Positions 31,740 to 43,029 are shown, numbered from the stretch's first letter. The stretch: DNA of 56,730 bases from Bremia lactucae (GCF_004359215.1 NC_090621.1:4200776-4257505), one strand, 5' to 3'. Numbers and translations: made by a program. Notes: generated from the letters alone by a model not told the origin.

Positions 31740-31890
31740 AGCATAGAGAGAGGAACAGGCAGTCTACTTTACATTTTTTTGTACATGACTTCTAAATGTC
31801 CTTAGCCAGATTCGCAACGCCGGTGTCGTATGGCCCGAAGGCTGTACGTGACTCACCACATGATGTGATACTCTGAAAGGCGCAGTGCCC
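31740..31890 (+). repeat. SINE-like sequence, copy 2 (diverged)
   Basis: The stretch shares a collinear series of words with the insertion at 42556-42735: GAGAGAGGAACAGGCAG.., TCCTTAGCC, GCAACGCCGG, GGCTGTACG and CACCA. The pol III box-like part is more decayed here than in the other copy, and no target duplication is visible. Confidence 0.35.
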
Positions 31891-31983
31891 GTGTTGAGGA
31901 TCTCGATGAACTGCACAGACGAATTCCTTGCATACTTTTTGAGCTTTCTTGTCGATATCGCTCGAAATTGCCGAAGGCCTCGT

Positions 31984-32022
31984 GTAGCGGAGCTACCTCG
32001 CTTCTTAAGTCAGAGGAAGACT
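31984..32022. repeat. Fragment of LTR C terminus
   Basis: TGTAGCGGAGCTACCTCGCT and the following AAGTCAGAGGAAG repeat the end of LTR C1 at 26478. The fragment stops where LTR B2 starts, suggesting that B2 inserted into or replaced an LTR C. Confidence 0.7.
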
Positions 32023-32025
32023 TAT

Positions 32026-32482
32026 TGTAGGCGGGTATGTCATAATACGGCCACGCTCTACTTAAGCACACACCGTAGCACAGCGAGGAAGTGGTTTGAT
32101 AGTCTACTCTCACGTGCAGTGAGGAGTTGTGGTGGGCGCCTTAGCGACCTCACCCAACGCATCAAGTACTCTGGTATACGTGTCGTCACGGAAGCGGTGA
32201 TCCGACTCCTCTTGCGCACGGACCAAGTAGGAAGTTGTTTTCAGACTGATGTATTGCGATAAGTATCCTTCTAGATACCTCGCTTAACGGATGACGCTAG
32301 GCATCATCTCTCCTAATGTGAATGCACCTATGTGCATCACATACACAAGAGTGTATCACAATGTGAACCACACCCAAGTGGTGGGTCTAATTACTTTATT
32401 TAAGTAATTGACCACCCCCTTTACTACACAAAGTATACTTAACAGGGACTGTGTAACATTAGGGCAACTTTAGCCCGTTACA
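32026..32482 (-). repeat. LTR, family B (copy B2), 3' LTR
   Basis: The ends TGTAGGCGGG and AGCCCGTTACA match B1 and B3, but about 95 bp are missing from the middle. On the minus strand it is preceded by the purine tract AAAAGGGGAAA (32486-32500), the expected primer for plus-strand synthesis, which makes it a 3' LTR. It is visibly more diverged from B3 than the G1 interior is from G2, so it may belong to an older insertion of the same family. Confidence 0.65.
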
Positions 32483-32589
32483 CGATTTCCCCTTTTAAAA
32501 ACGAATTTACATTCTGAAATTCGTCAAAGAGGACAGAGGAACAGCGAACTGCTTTACTCGTCGCTTAGTTATCTCATTCACTTTTGCTA

Positions 32590-33640
32590 CCTGTGTCTTA
32601 CACAGAGCCTAAGAGCCACCAATGAGGGCAACGTTGGCAGGTTGTCTGCGAAGACACTCACTCAACCACGCGCGAGGCGCACGCGCCGCGTTAAGACGCC
32701 GGCAGCGTCTTCTGTCTCAGTCAAAACGCCGACAGCTGCTGTTGCATTATCCGGGCTTAAAGATCCATTCCACTTTTGCAGTGAGGATGTTGATCCGTCG
32801 CTCGTTGTCGACTACAATGAGTCGACACCGTGCTGTCACCATATAGTAGTGATGCGGACAACGAGCTAATGGAAAGGTTGAGTGCGCATTATTGCCCATC
32901 CAAACTTCTTTTATTGCTCTAAAAATGGAGACAGCAAAATTTTCTAATGCTGTCTCGTCGTCTGCGCTGGCTAGCGCAGCGACCATTAATGAGAGCGCTG
33001 CCCATAAAGTAGCAGCCGCTTCTCCGTTGGGTGAAGCCACAACGTCTATTGCTCATACCATTATCCAAAATGGTTCTGACATAGAGGATTCTGAGCCTAA
33101 AGCTCCGCCGATGACACGTGAATGTTCTCAGTCGGTGTCACAATCCAGTCATTCGAACGTGGCTATGTGACGGGTAATTACCACTTATGCCTCCTCCATC
33201 TCAATGGCCTCGTGCCAACGGGCCGAGAGCCTTGCTCAATGAGCGTGCTATCGTAGACACACACAATTATTATGACGTCTATGTGCATAAGGGTCTCAAG
33301 GAAAACGCTTGGGCGTATTTTCCCGATTTCGGTCGTGTTGCGTTTAAACGAAACGCCCGACCAATATGAAGCGGAATTCACGCGCCGCATTCATCCGCAT
33401 TCCGATGCGATGAAACAGCGGTCACAACGAATTAATTTCGCCCGCTTGCATGTAAAAAAACATGGGCGGTACTTTTTTCCCCGTTTCTTATCAAAACGAT
33501 ACTTCTGCTAGTCCATTTGAGACTAGCGAAGAGGCCTCAGCTGGTGCTCCTTTTCATAGGCAATCACCAAGCCGGGCACGTCAATACGAATCGTATCGAT
33601 CGGTTCCCAAAGAGTCAAAACTCTTCGAGTAACCTTTCCA
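32590..33640 (+). mobile_element. Antisense ORF between pol and 3' LTR of G1
   Basis: Plus-strand frames, opposite to pol, cover most of the ~1 kb between the pol stop (33523) and the polypurine tract. Pieces are KTPAASSVSVKTPTAAV (about 32700-32750), METAKFSNAVSSSALASAA (32925-32985), ANGPRALLNERAIVDTHNYY (33210-33275), RSQRINFARLHVKKHGRYFF (33417-33478) and SRARQYESYRSVPKESK (33570-33620). The last piece overlaps the chromodomain antisense. Frameshifts separate them. The RINFARL segment resembles RFNFAKL in the G4 antisense ORF. No known domain is recognised. Confidence 0.45.
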
Positions 33641-36600
33641 TTCGACGAGGATCTGATACCTTTGTCTCACGGAGCGATGGGCTAGCAACCTTCCAACAAG
33701 GAAGCGTTGGTTCCCACCCGTATCTATCAGTGCAGGCGGCGCCCGATAGGAGTGGTGATCTCGCTCACCTACTCGTGGCTGCCTTACCTTCGTCCTTTCA
33801 GGCGAGGCGTTAAGCGCCGCCGAACGACGTATCGTGGATCTCGAGGGTCAAGTTTTGCGACTGACCTCGGATCTTCAGGATGTCCTTGCGAAGGATCGCC
33901 AGGGTTATGAATGCCTGAAACTTCAGCTTGACATCCTGGAGAAGTTGGTGCTAAGAGACCCGCATTACGCGCGTGGTATCCCTCGCTCTCCGAGTCATTA
34001 TCGCGGTGGGAGGAGTAATTCGGCTGAAAGTTATTCTCCTTCACAGTCTTCTACACCCGATCGACGCTCGATTCACAGTCGGCGTCACCATCGGTCTTCT
34101 TAGACGGATGGGCATGTGACCTCATTTGGGTCTACATACTGTTTCAGACGACCCACGTAAAATACGGGGTGCGTCTTCATATACGCGGGAAGGGTGGGTC
34201 TATAATTTAGGTCTCTAACCTCTTCTACCACCGTAAAGGGCCCATGAAACGCGGTAACAGCTTCGTAATACCTCCAGGTGGTACAGAAATTGCATTCTCA
34301 GGTAGGGTAGCAGTACTTAATAGTATTTCCCCCGCTCTTAAGCGTTCATTATTTTTGCGACATTTTCGGTCCGCATATTCGTTTTATAGTCCTGTGCACT
34401 TGCCATCGCGTCACAGACTTTTCGTGTTCTGGCTAATCTCTCATCCACAAAGCTTTTAGCCTCGCTCACGCTTTTAGCATCAAACTCGCCTATGACAACG
34501 CCGAGAGGTCGGTCATAAGACGTAGTTTATTAACCACTGCTTAACTGGCAGGGTCACTAGGGCAAGTTTCTGTCTTTGGCATGATACCCTCACGGGTCAT
34601 CGTCATATTGACGAAACTATGTCCCTCGTTCTCACCGAGTATACTGAGGGGCCCTCCCCCACTAAGACTCGGGCTGCGCACAAACGAGACTGACGTCCGA
34701 GGATGGCGCAGTCCATTAATATGAAACGGTGTATCACCCGTACTGGTGTGGACACTGTTATTTATTGCGAACTCCACAAAGAACAATTGTTTGCTTCATT
34801 CTTTGAAAGTTACTGTCGTGCGTAAGACATCCTCCGCGAACCGATTGGCACGCTCTGTTTAGCCATCGGTCTGGAATTGATCTGAGGTCAACATGTGGAG
34901 CTTGCTACCTAGCAGCTCGAACACATGTCGCCAGAAACCATACATAAAACGTCGATTCCGGTCCGATACTATGGACTCGGGCATCTCGTGTAGTCGGTAA
35001 ACACAATTTAGGAGCAATAGAGCTGCCTTTTTGCCTGGGATCGATGTTTTACATGATACTACATATACCATTTTGCTCAGTCTGTCTACAAAGACGACGA
35101 GACCCGTCCGAGCATTGTGGTCGGGCGGCATGCTAAGCATGAAGTCCAGACTTACTGACTTTCAACAGTTCGTTGGAAACGGTAGCGGCTTCAGTGGCGC
35201 ACTGCTGGACAATGCAGGCTAAATGCGCTGACTCTGCCCGCAAGAGCGAATATAGTTGGCCACCTATCTATATGGGTGTGGCCACCAAAATTCCTCGGAC
35301 ACTCGTAAGAATGTCTTTTCACGGCCCAGATGTCCACTAGATGGTGCATCATGGAGTTCGTGAAGGGTCATCAGCTTGGGATCTGCTTCATGAGGCACAT
35401 AGATTCTCAAGGGATCAGAAGGTGACAGCTGGTGCCATAACAGTCTATCGCTGTAAGCAAAGTGATTAAGCTTAGCCTTTAGGTGCGACGGAAGGGTTAC
35501 ATTTCGTCCACCGAAGTGATCCAACAGCAGGCGACAGTGGTCGTCCTGACTGTAGCTCTCTTTTATCTCAGAGGCCAATGAGCTCGTCACGTGGTATGCC
35601 TTCATGGCTGCCAACATTGACGGCTGAAATTGTGCTTTCGCACTGGACACACTTTCTTGGTGTCTAACCTCGAAGTCTGGTCTGCGCGATTAAGCGTCAG
35701 CCAAGGCATTCGACTTACCCGGCTTATATTCAACTTTGATATTAAATTCAGAGAAGAATGTGAGCCGTCTTGCCATTCAAGGCGAGTGGTGTGGTGAGTT
35801 TATTGCGGACCGCAGTGATGCGTGATCCGTATAAACCACAAATGGTTCGGTGCCCAGTCGGTGCACACGAAACTTGACAAGAGCCTACTATATTGATAGT
35901 AGCTCTTTTTCATGCACCGGGTGATTCAGTTCTGCGGCTTTTAATAGCCGGGACTGATAAGAGATGACGCGGTCAACGCCGTCGTCATCCTTCTGCATGA
36001 GCGCGCTGCCGATTGCAAAATTACTTGCATTGCAGACGACGCTAAAGGGTCTGGCAATACCAAGACCGGTGCCTCTACAAGAAATTGCTTCACATCTTCT
36101 TGTTATTTTAGCCAGACCCATTCTGCGTTCTTTTTAAGGAGATCAGATAATGGTTTAGTTTGCTCCGCATAATTCTTGCTATATTTGTGCAAGTAATTAG
36201 CGAGCCCTAGGAATTGGCGCAAATCCTTTACATGCCGTGGGATTGGCCATTCCTTTACTGATTTTACCTTGTCTGCGTCTGCTCGTACACCATGTGTACC
36301 TACGATGCAGCCCAGCACAGGTTTCTTGGGGACCCCTATGACGCACTTTGGCAAGTTGACGTACGATTGGGCGTCCTTCAAAGTCTGCAACACAGCGTCT
36401 AAATGACACTTGTGCGACTCTATTGCTCAGCCCGTCCTCGGTCCTACTATGCACGTATACATCGTCAAAGTAATGGGGCGCGTAGGCACGGTGCTGACGC
36501 ATCACGTGAGCCACCACCCGGTTGAATGTCGCCGGTGCATTTTTAAACCCTTGGGCATCACAAATTACTTCCAAAGCATACCGCTTGAGGTGCTTACTGC

Positions 36601-38000
36601 TGTTTTGGCTACGTCGGACTTTCTCATGAGTACTTGTTTGTAGCAATCATTTTAAATCCAACTCGGAAAAGATAGGTGACTTCCCATGAAGTTCAACAAA
36701 ACATCTTTCCGCGTGAATAACGTTTGCGCCGGTATAGTCCTCGTGTTCAGCTTATTGAAAGCATGAACTACGCGCCGTCTACCTGTGGCTTTACGCACAC
36801 AAAAGGTCGGGCTGCAGTAAGGCGATCTGCTCTCACGCACATGTCATGCCTTGGCTCGTTTATCGAAGAACTCATCGATATAATCGACTTGTTAGTTCGG
36901 CAACGGCCATTGCCTGGTCACATAATACTTGGTGCCAGGTTCGAGGTCTATCTCGTGCCCGATACCCTTATTTGCTGGTAGGCGGTTCGGCACTTCTTCT
37001 GGGAACACATCGCGATGATTCCACAGAACCTCAAAGAACGGACTGCCTCTCAAGGCATCTTAGCCTTGAGCAGCTAATAGTTTCTTTTTAGCCGATTCTA
37101 GGACGCTCTCGTCCATTGTGGACGACGAGCACCAGTCCACAAAGTTTATCTGGAATTGATGTGAATAAGTTGTGGATGTTTCCTTCGTTTAATTCGGCAA
37201 GGAACAGATTTCACAACATTTCCGAGATATTTACTATCCTACCGAGCACCTCAACTGAGGATGTCTTCGCGATTTTGTCTTTGTCTTTGACGGCGTCGAA
37301 CACCTCTTCCGAAGGCCCGTCCTCTGCATTAGGAACTGATCCAAAGGTCACTCTTTTAGACGTGCCTTTGATCGTCCTAATCTGTCGGGTACTTGTTCTT
37401 CGAGTCACCATGGCCTATGACTGGGAAGCGGTTGCCGTTGCTCTCCTAGCTAACGCACCCCTTCTAACCGCACCAGGCTCTAGGCACTGTGCCGGTTCAT
37501 GCAACGCTTGACTTCCTGTCAGCTCGCTGTCTACTGCCACAGGCTCTCGGCTTTGTGCAGGACATTCGGACACATGACTACTTGTCATTGCCATTGTGAC
37601 TACCCCAGTATCCACGAGTTGGTAGGAATTAATTACGTTTAACATCCCATGAACGCACCCTCAACTGTGCGTGTACGCCAGTCTATCCATGGTTGGTGTT
37701 TTGCCAACCATGGCATGCCTAGGATGAGGTCATACGGACTCTCCATTACTAGCACTGTGAACTTCTCTTTACAAGAGAAGTCACTAAAGCTGATAGCGAG
37801 CTCTGCCTGAATTCCCTTAGACTTAACGAGCTCACCGTTCGCTAAGCGAACGGTCGCCTGTTCTCGCTTGCCATCTTGGCAAAGCGACTCAAACATCGCC
37901 GGTCTCTATCTTAGAGCCGCGAGTTTTACAAATTTTTGTGATGCACCCGAATCCACTAGGAGGGTCATCACCTGGTCATAGCCTCTTACTTGAGCGCTAT
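33523..38000 (-). mobile_element. Ty3/Gypsy pol of element G1
   Basis: On the minus strand the order is protease (LLVDSGASQKFVKLA at about 37920-37965; SPYDLILGMPWLAKHQPW at about 37690-37745), then RT (ESRSPYCSPTFCV; YFDDVYVHSR at about 36440-36470; LGCIVGTHGVRAD). RNase H follows (FSVVCNASNFAIGSALM; HPVHEKELL), then integrase (HLGREKTFLR at about 35310-35340; VSDRN; ALLLLNCVYRLHEMPES; core end near 34860). A GPF..HPVFYV tail at about 34130-34240 precedes a chromodomain (YQILVQWKGYS, then, after a shift, EPIDTIRIDVPGLV) ending at a stop at 33523-33525. Stops and frameshifts occur throughout, so it is not active. Confidence 0.85.
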
Positions 38001-38119
38001 TGACCAGCAGGGTTGAGGTCCGAAATTTCGAGACCCCAGAGACTACGCTACCCATTTGTTTTACAACTCTGAACTTAGGGATAGCTTCAGAGTCCGTGCA
38101 GTAGGGTATCCCGCCCCTA

Positions 38120-39250
38120 CTACGCTACTGCATTTCCCGACCCCTCAGTTGTCGATGCAGAACTCATGCGTCTTGCACGCTGGTTCTTGCTATCGCCCTT
38201 TGGGAGGGGAGTCCTCTTGCTGGGCGTCTTTGCCCCAACAGGGAGCCTGGCATAGCAGCGACCCATCATATGGCCGCGCTTGCCGCATTTATAGCAGACA
38301 AGGTTTGCATTGCCCAACTACATGGGAGTGGCATCTGACCTCTCGGCCGACGGCTTATACCAAGCTGTCGCCGAGGCACTGTTAAAGGATTGCTCCTCAA
38401 CTAAGGCAATTTGGATTGCCTCTTCCATCGTCGACGGCACCTTTCAAAAAGAGCCTGTCGCGATGGGCCATGCCGTAGTCCGTTCATAAACGTGGGCACC
38501 TTAATGTGCTCCAGAATCGGACCTACGGTTATGGATGCGGACAGGGAGCACATCTCTTGCACATACTCTTGCAGAGATCGCTTCGCCTGTCGCGCTCAAA
38601 GAAAGCGCACCTGAAGCAAAACTTTGTTCTTCGGCAGATGGTACATGGCGCGAATCTTTTCCTTGAAGATCGCCCATGTAGGGAACGCCTTTCTATCCGC
38701 CATAAGCGCCGAGTAAGCTCATTGTGAGGCCTTACCGCGCAGGTGCGACATGGCGTACGACACCATCCGGCTGCCGTCCTCGATAAGCTGCGCGACACCG
38801 CATTGCTCCATAGCTAAAAGCCAGTGGACAATCGTGTGCGCTGCAGTTCCATCGAACTTGGGCGCGTCCATCCGAATGGGCCTCGGCTGATGCGGCCGGG
38901 CAGAGAGCATCTCAACAGTCCTGTTGAGAGCCTCGCTCCGAGCCTGCTCATGCCTCAGCTCATCCTGAGTCTGAGTGACGGACTCCGCCGCAGCATGGCT
39001 CTGTTCCTCAGACGCGGCTCTCCGCTGTCCGAGCACGAATGCCTCAAACAGCTCCAATTGAGCAACATGTTGCTCAGGAGGACTACCTAATAGCCTAGTC
39101 AGGGCTTGTTCACCAAGTCCCTGCGCCAAATGCCCTGCCACCTCACGCTGATGTTCGGAGAGGTGGGGGAAATGAGCCAATCGATGTTGAGGCTCATCCT
39201 TACGTACACACGCAAAGATTCGCGTCGTGGGAAGGATTTGAAGTGCTACC
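38120..39250 (-). mobile_element. Gypsy gag of element G1 with zinc knuckle
   Basis: The first part (39282-38719) is a capsid-type gag (LARLLG-like PPEQHVAQLELFEAF; MLSARPHQPRPIRMD). It stops at a TGA where the sister copy at 22.7 kb has TGG. A later frame (38317-38120) holds the nucleocapsid knuckle CYKCGKRGHMMGRC, a perfect C-x2-C-x4-H-x4-C. The primer-binding site CTTGGTAGCAC lies between gag and LTR B3 at 39241-39253. The open frame from 39282 begins inside the LTR, so the true start codon is further in. Confidence 0.75.
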
Positions 39251-39253
39251 AAG

Positions 39254-39808
39254 TGCACGCGGGCACGTCGCAATGCGGCCACGCTCTACTTAGACACACA
39301 CCTTAGCACAGCGAGGAAGCGGTTAAACCAGCTTCTGTTGCGTGCAGTGAGGTTGTTGTGGTGGGCGCCTTAGCGATCTCACCCAACGCACTCAGTACTC
39401 TAGTGAAGTGTCGTCACGGGAGCAGTAAGCCGGCTCCTCGTGCGCACTTACTAATCAGAAAGTAGTTTCCAGACTGATATATATTTAATCGCATTGAATA
39501 TAAATACCTGTTTTTACCAATTACAAATGTCATCTCTATAGATAACACTAATGTGTATTGCAAGTATATCTTTTTAGATATCTCGCGTAACGGATGATGC
39601 TAGCCGTCATCACGAATGACGCTAGGCATTATCCCTCCTAATGTGAATGCATCTATGTGCATCTCATAAACAAGGGTTGGTCACAAATGTGAAAACACAC
39701 ACGAGTGGTGAGTTTAATTTTTTATTGAAGTAATTGACCATCCCCTTAATTACAACAAGTGTACTTAACGGGGACTGTGTAACATTAGGGCTACTTTAGC
39801 CCGCTTCA
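39254..39808 (-). repeat. LTR, family B (copy B3), 5' LTR of G1
   Basis: It aligns over its full ~555 bp with B1 at 23311. Both termini carry substitutions (TGCACGCGGG instead of TGTAGGCGGG, CCCGCTTCA instead of CCCGTTACA). Gag and the primer-binding site adjoin the low-coordinate end. Confidence 0.7.
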
Positions 39809-39869
39809 GGAAAAGACTTAATAATCTTTCCTGTCATCCTACATCGATCACTATAGTCAAGGGTGTTGA

Positions 39870-40060
39870 TGTAAGGGGTATTCAGTTACATTAGTAACAT
39901 TTCGTTTATGAGGAAACAAGCAAAGAAGTACAAAATTATAATCTTTATAAATTTTGACTTAAGTAGTTCCAATAACACAAAATTTGATATTAATGACATA
40001 GATAGGGAACTACGTACGAGTTTTTGTGCAAAAGCAAATCATCAATCGCATGGTTAACGT
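39870..40060 (-). repeat. LTR family A fragment (copy A5)
   Basis: TGTAAGGGGTATTCAGTTACATT at the left matches the ends of A1 and A7, and the following ATTTTGACTTAAGTAGTTCC matches A3 (ATTTTGACTTAGATAATTCC). Similarity fades after about 40050. Confidence 0.4.
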
Positions 40061-40331
40061 AACAAGAAGCATATTTTAGGGCTTATTTTGCTAATTTAGA
40101 GACAAAGCACCAATCACATGGTTCACGTCACGTAAACACTTCTTCTTAATACTCTACATCCCACCAAATACTCGAAATATCGTTTCCGAATAACAATGTT
40201 TCATTTCTTACGAGATTGTCAAATCATACGGCACGTGGAAAGCGCCTCGTTTTAAACTAATAAGAACACGTTTTCAAGCGTATTGCCTAAAATGAAGCCA
40301 AATTATTAGTTACATAAGTATTATTTCCTAT

Positions 40332-40601
40332 GTGAGGAGCTCTAATGCGCATCTTGAGAATAGAACTTATCAAAATGAAGTTTCATATTTAGATACCATC
40401 AACATTTTTTTTATTTGGCAGCTGATGGAGGAGGCTCCACGTACTTTAATAAACGCAAACATGATAGCAAGATCTGAAGTTGACACCAAAATGATAGGAG
40501 ATAATATTTACTACATTAGAGGAGGATGTGGCTATCCCTTCAATTATAAAAAAGTTACACAAAAGCAAAAAGTTGACGTGATTCGACTTACATCGGATTA
40601 A
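40332..40601 (+). CDS. Hypothetical ORF, 89 aa, doubtful
   Basis: This open frame in AT-rich sequence ends 13 bp before the elicitin-like gene, tail-to-tail with it. It has no signal peptide, domain or homologue in the window, so it may be chance. I list it only because it is the one open frame in an otherwise empty 550-bp stretch (40061-40613). Confidence 0.15.
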   Translation: MRSSNAHLENRTYQNEVSYLDTINIFFIWQLMEEAPRTLINANMIARSEVDTKMIGDNIYYIRGGCGYPFNYKKVTQKQKVDVIRLTSD

Positions 40602-40613
40602 GGGTATATATGG

Positions 40614-41171
40614 CTAACTTAGGGCGATAACCATGGTGACTAAACCACAAGAAATGAACGAGACCGCTATGTTGCGCGACGCACCGCTGCTTTCCGCTGG
40701 TACAGGGGAAGGCGCATTTGCGCTGACATTGGGGCGGGGACTGGTCGGCAACGGTGACGAGTCAGAATCCATTAGCTTTGATGCACTACTGCTCGGCACT
40801 TCAGTAGGACTAGGATCAGTATCGGTCTCGTTGCCAGTCTTTCCCGTTAGAAAGCTGGCGATGAGTTTGCCAAAGTTGATAGGGACGCCATCGATCGTAA
40901 CATTGCACTGGATCTCGACATTAGCCACTTGATTGATCTGGTTTAGATAGTTGGCACAGTCCACATTCTCCGAAAGTAACGTAACTTGATCCAAGGTGGG
41001 GAATTGACTAACGGCAAATATGTTAATGCCCGTGGCATTTCCACAATTAGCGAGGCCTTTAGTTGCATTTGGAAAGAGTTGGCTTTCAATCTTGGCGACA
41101 TCACAGTCAGAAGCTAAGGAATAGGAGGCACCGACGATCAAAGCAGCGGCGGACACAATAGCGGTCTTCAT
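40614..41171 (-). CDS. Elicitin-like protein with predicted GPI anchor
   Basis: The 185-residue ORF starts with a hydrophobic signal peptide (residues 1-20, cleavage after SLA). Residues 21-108 form an elicitin-type domain, with Leu/Phe-rich helices and Cys at 23, 43, 72 and 89. Canonical elicitins have six Cys paired 1-5, 2-4 and 3-6. Here the third and sixth are absent (Ser67 at the third position), so the 3-6 bridge is lost and the other two pairs are kept. Residues 110-165 are a Ser/Thr/Pro-rich stalk. A hydrophobic tail (NIAVSFISCGLVTMVIALS) fits a GPI-anchor signal. Known elicitins bind sterols and some trigger plant defence; whether this one binds sterol is unknown. The gene has a single exon and AT-rich flanks. 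Confidence 0.85.
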   Translation of the reverse strand: MKTAIVSAAALIVGASYSLASDCDVAKIESQLFPNATKGLANCGNATGINIFAVSQFPTLDQVTLLSENVDCANYLNQINQVANVEIQCNVTIDGVPINFGKLIASFLTGKTGNETDTDPSPTEVPSSSASKLMDSDSSPLPTSPRPNVSANAPSPVPAESSGASRNIAVSFISCGLVTMVIALS

Positions 41172-41732
41172 CGTCTGATTCTTAAATGTGCTGACTGAAG
41201 GGCTGATTGCCGAATATTAAGCTTACTGTATATATTGCCTTGTCGTCAAGTCGCCTCTGCTGCAGCTTGACGATGTCTGGAGGAATAGTCGGCGACATGT
41301 AGTGCAGCATGTGCTCGAGGCAACAGGTGCTATTTTCACCGAATATAGAAAAATATCTTGGAATGTTCCCTCGTTAGATTGTGTTGTCATGTAAGACTGC
41401 CTCTACAATTGTGTCTGGAAGTTGACTACACTGTAATTATAAAGCGGTCAGTGTAAAGGCGGCAATTTCTTGTAATTTCGGGCAGGCCACGGCGTTGCAG
41501 TCTCCAGTGGGGGGGACCACCCTATGGTGAAAATGAGGTCGAGCCTTTATTTTTAATAGAGCCACAGCAGTCCACTGTATCATCGGAGCTGCCCTTAGTC
41601 AAGGCCGACCAGACGACAACACTATCCGCAAGCGCTTTGCGCAAACATATGCTTAGTAGTAAGAATTTAGACAGATTTTGCGCTTGTTTTCTTAGCAATT
41701 ATACAGAATTTTTGTCCGCTACGCCTGATGCC
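41172..41732. other. Upstream region of the elicitin-like gene
   Basis: I see no ORF or recognised repeat. The first ~60 bp upstream of the gene (minus strand) are pyrimidine/CA-rich (CAGCCCTTCAGTCAGCACATTT), which could hold an oomycete initiator, but the match is too weak to call. Confidence 0.25.
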
Positions 41733-42814
41733 CTCCCTCCCCGTCTGTACTATATTTTGACTGAATGACTGCATCCAGAAAACAACGGTCATTCCTTTTG
41801 AATCGTCTTTAGATCGCCTTTTTTGGCCTTTAAAACATCACATTCCCTACATTACATTAGGAATGGCTAAAGCCACACACCCTAATTATCTACATGAGAG
41901 TAATGGAATGGGTGTGACTGCCCCTGGGCACATCAGAAACCGAATTTTCGTTTGGCGATGTTAAATGTACAGTTTTTAACAGGTGAGAAAAAGCCAAGAG
42001 CGCCTGCAATTGACTGGCAAGTCATATAGAGCGAAAAGAAAGAGCAGCAAACTGAGCAAGGGAGAAGTTGAGCTGGAAATAAGCGATAAGGGCATGCATG
42101 TTAGTTGGTCTTTGGAGTCAAGCTAAGTATGTAAATATTTTACTTTACTTCTACTAACTTTTGCGGAAGTGCTTCCGATAGGCGAATCTTAGTGCTGTTT
42201 TTGGTACCCACCATGAGCCACAATTTCCTTATCTTTCAGTTTTGTCGGCTTTCGTTCGTGATGTCTTTGTTGAAAAAGCATCTTGCTATCTAATTGCGAA
42301 GTCTTTTGACGACCTTTGAAGCTGCTGAAGCTGGGAAGGCCTGCATAAAGGTTTCTCAATATTTATTCTTGTTATCAACAAGTTACTACCATTACGCTAC
42401 TCTCATAAATTCTGAGGATTAAGGGGTGTGGCTATATCGGTTACCAAATGTAATTTACCACCAAGTCCAAAAGGGATTTAAACATGACTAAAGGAATAAT
42501 TGTCAAGTTTGCGATATAGCGGAATAATGAAACTATTTATTTTTAATCTGTAGTTTGAGAGAGAAGCAGACAATTCTATTTAACGTAGTTAAGGTTTGCA
42601 AGATGTCTGGTATATCCTTAGCCTGGTTAGCAACGCCGGTTCCTCGGTCGAATCCGGTGGCTGTACGGGGCTAGCCACCAGCGGTGACGGCTCTCGGGGT
42701 TGTCGTGCTATGATGCGCTGACAGCAGCAGATTTTTTTTAATCTCTAGTTCATATTAAGTTGAATTAAACGTACGTGTGTGGCGATAGGAAAAGGGGGTG
42801 TCTAAACCGGTTCC
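41733..42814 (+). mobile_element. Non-autonomous TIR element, copy C, split by a SINE
   Basis: The stretch aligns with copy A from CTCCCCGTCTGTA on the left through the interior to AAACCGGTTCC on the right, after removal of the insertion at 42556-42735. The outermost left TIR block is missing or diverged. Inner inverted repeats are clear: CACACACCCTAATTATCTAC on the left pairs with a diverged GATTAAGGGGTGTGGC on the right. It has no transposase. Confidence 0.55.
42541..42750 (+). mobile_element. tRNA-like SINE with 15-bp target duplication
   Basis: A 180-bp insertion (42556-42735) is absent from the same place in transposon copy A. It is flanked by TTTTAATCTGTAGTT (42541-42555) and TTTTAATCTCTAGTT (42736-42750), a duplication with one mismatch. 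Inside lies GGTTAGCAACGCCGG..CGGTCGAATCCGG, reminiscent of tRNA A and B boxes about 25-35 bases apart. It ends in a T run. A diverged relative lies at 31740-31890. The B-box match is imperfect, so tRNA origin is an inference. Confidence 0.5.
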
Positions 42815-43029
42815 CTAATTGAATTATCGTTTTGATTGCCAAGTTTGTGAGAGTTTAGGATCACGACGCAAGGTAGTTTGAGATCTCACTCGGAACTTTC
42901 GAGTAAATTTTTGGGCCAAATTTTTTTCACGTAATCCTCATCTGTAGAGAAACTGACGTATAGAACTTAATGCTTTCCTTTCATTTAATTTACGGGAATG
43001 CTTGACTTTGAACTTTTATTTTCATTTGG

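Noticed and set aside
42600..42690. Possible functional tRNA gene
   Set aside because: The box-like words do not fold into a convincing cloverleaf by eye, the B box lacks one T, and no acceptor-stem pairing is visible. It is better read as part of a SINE.
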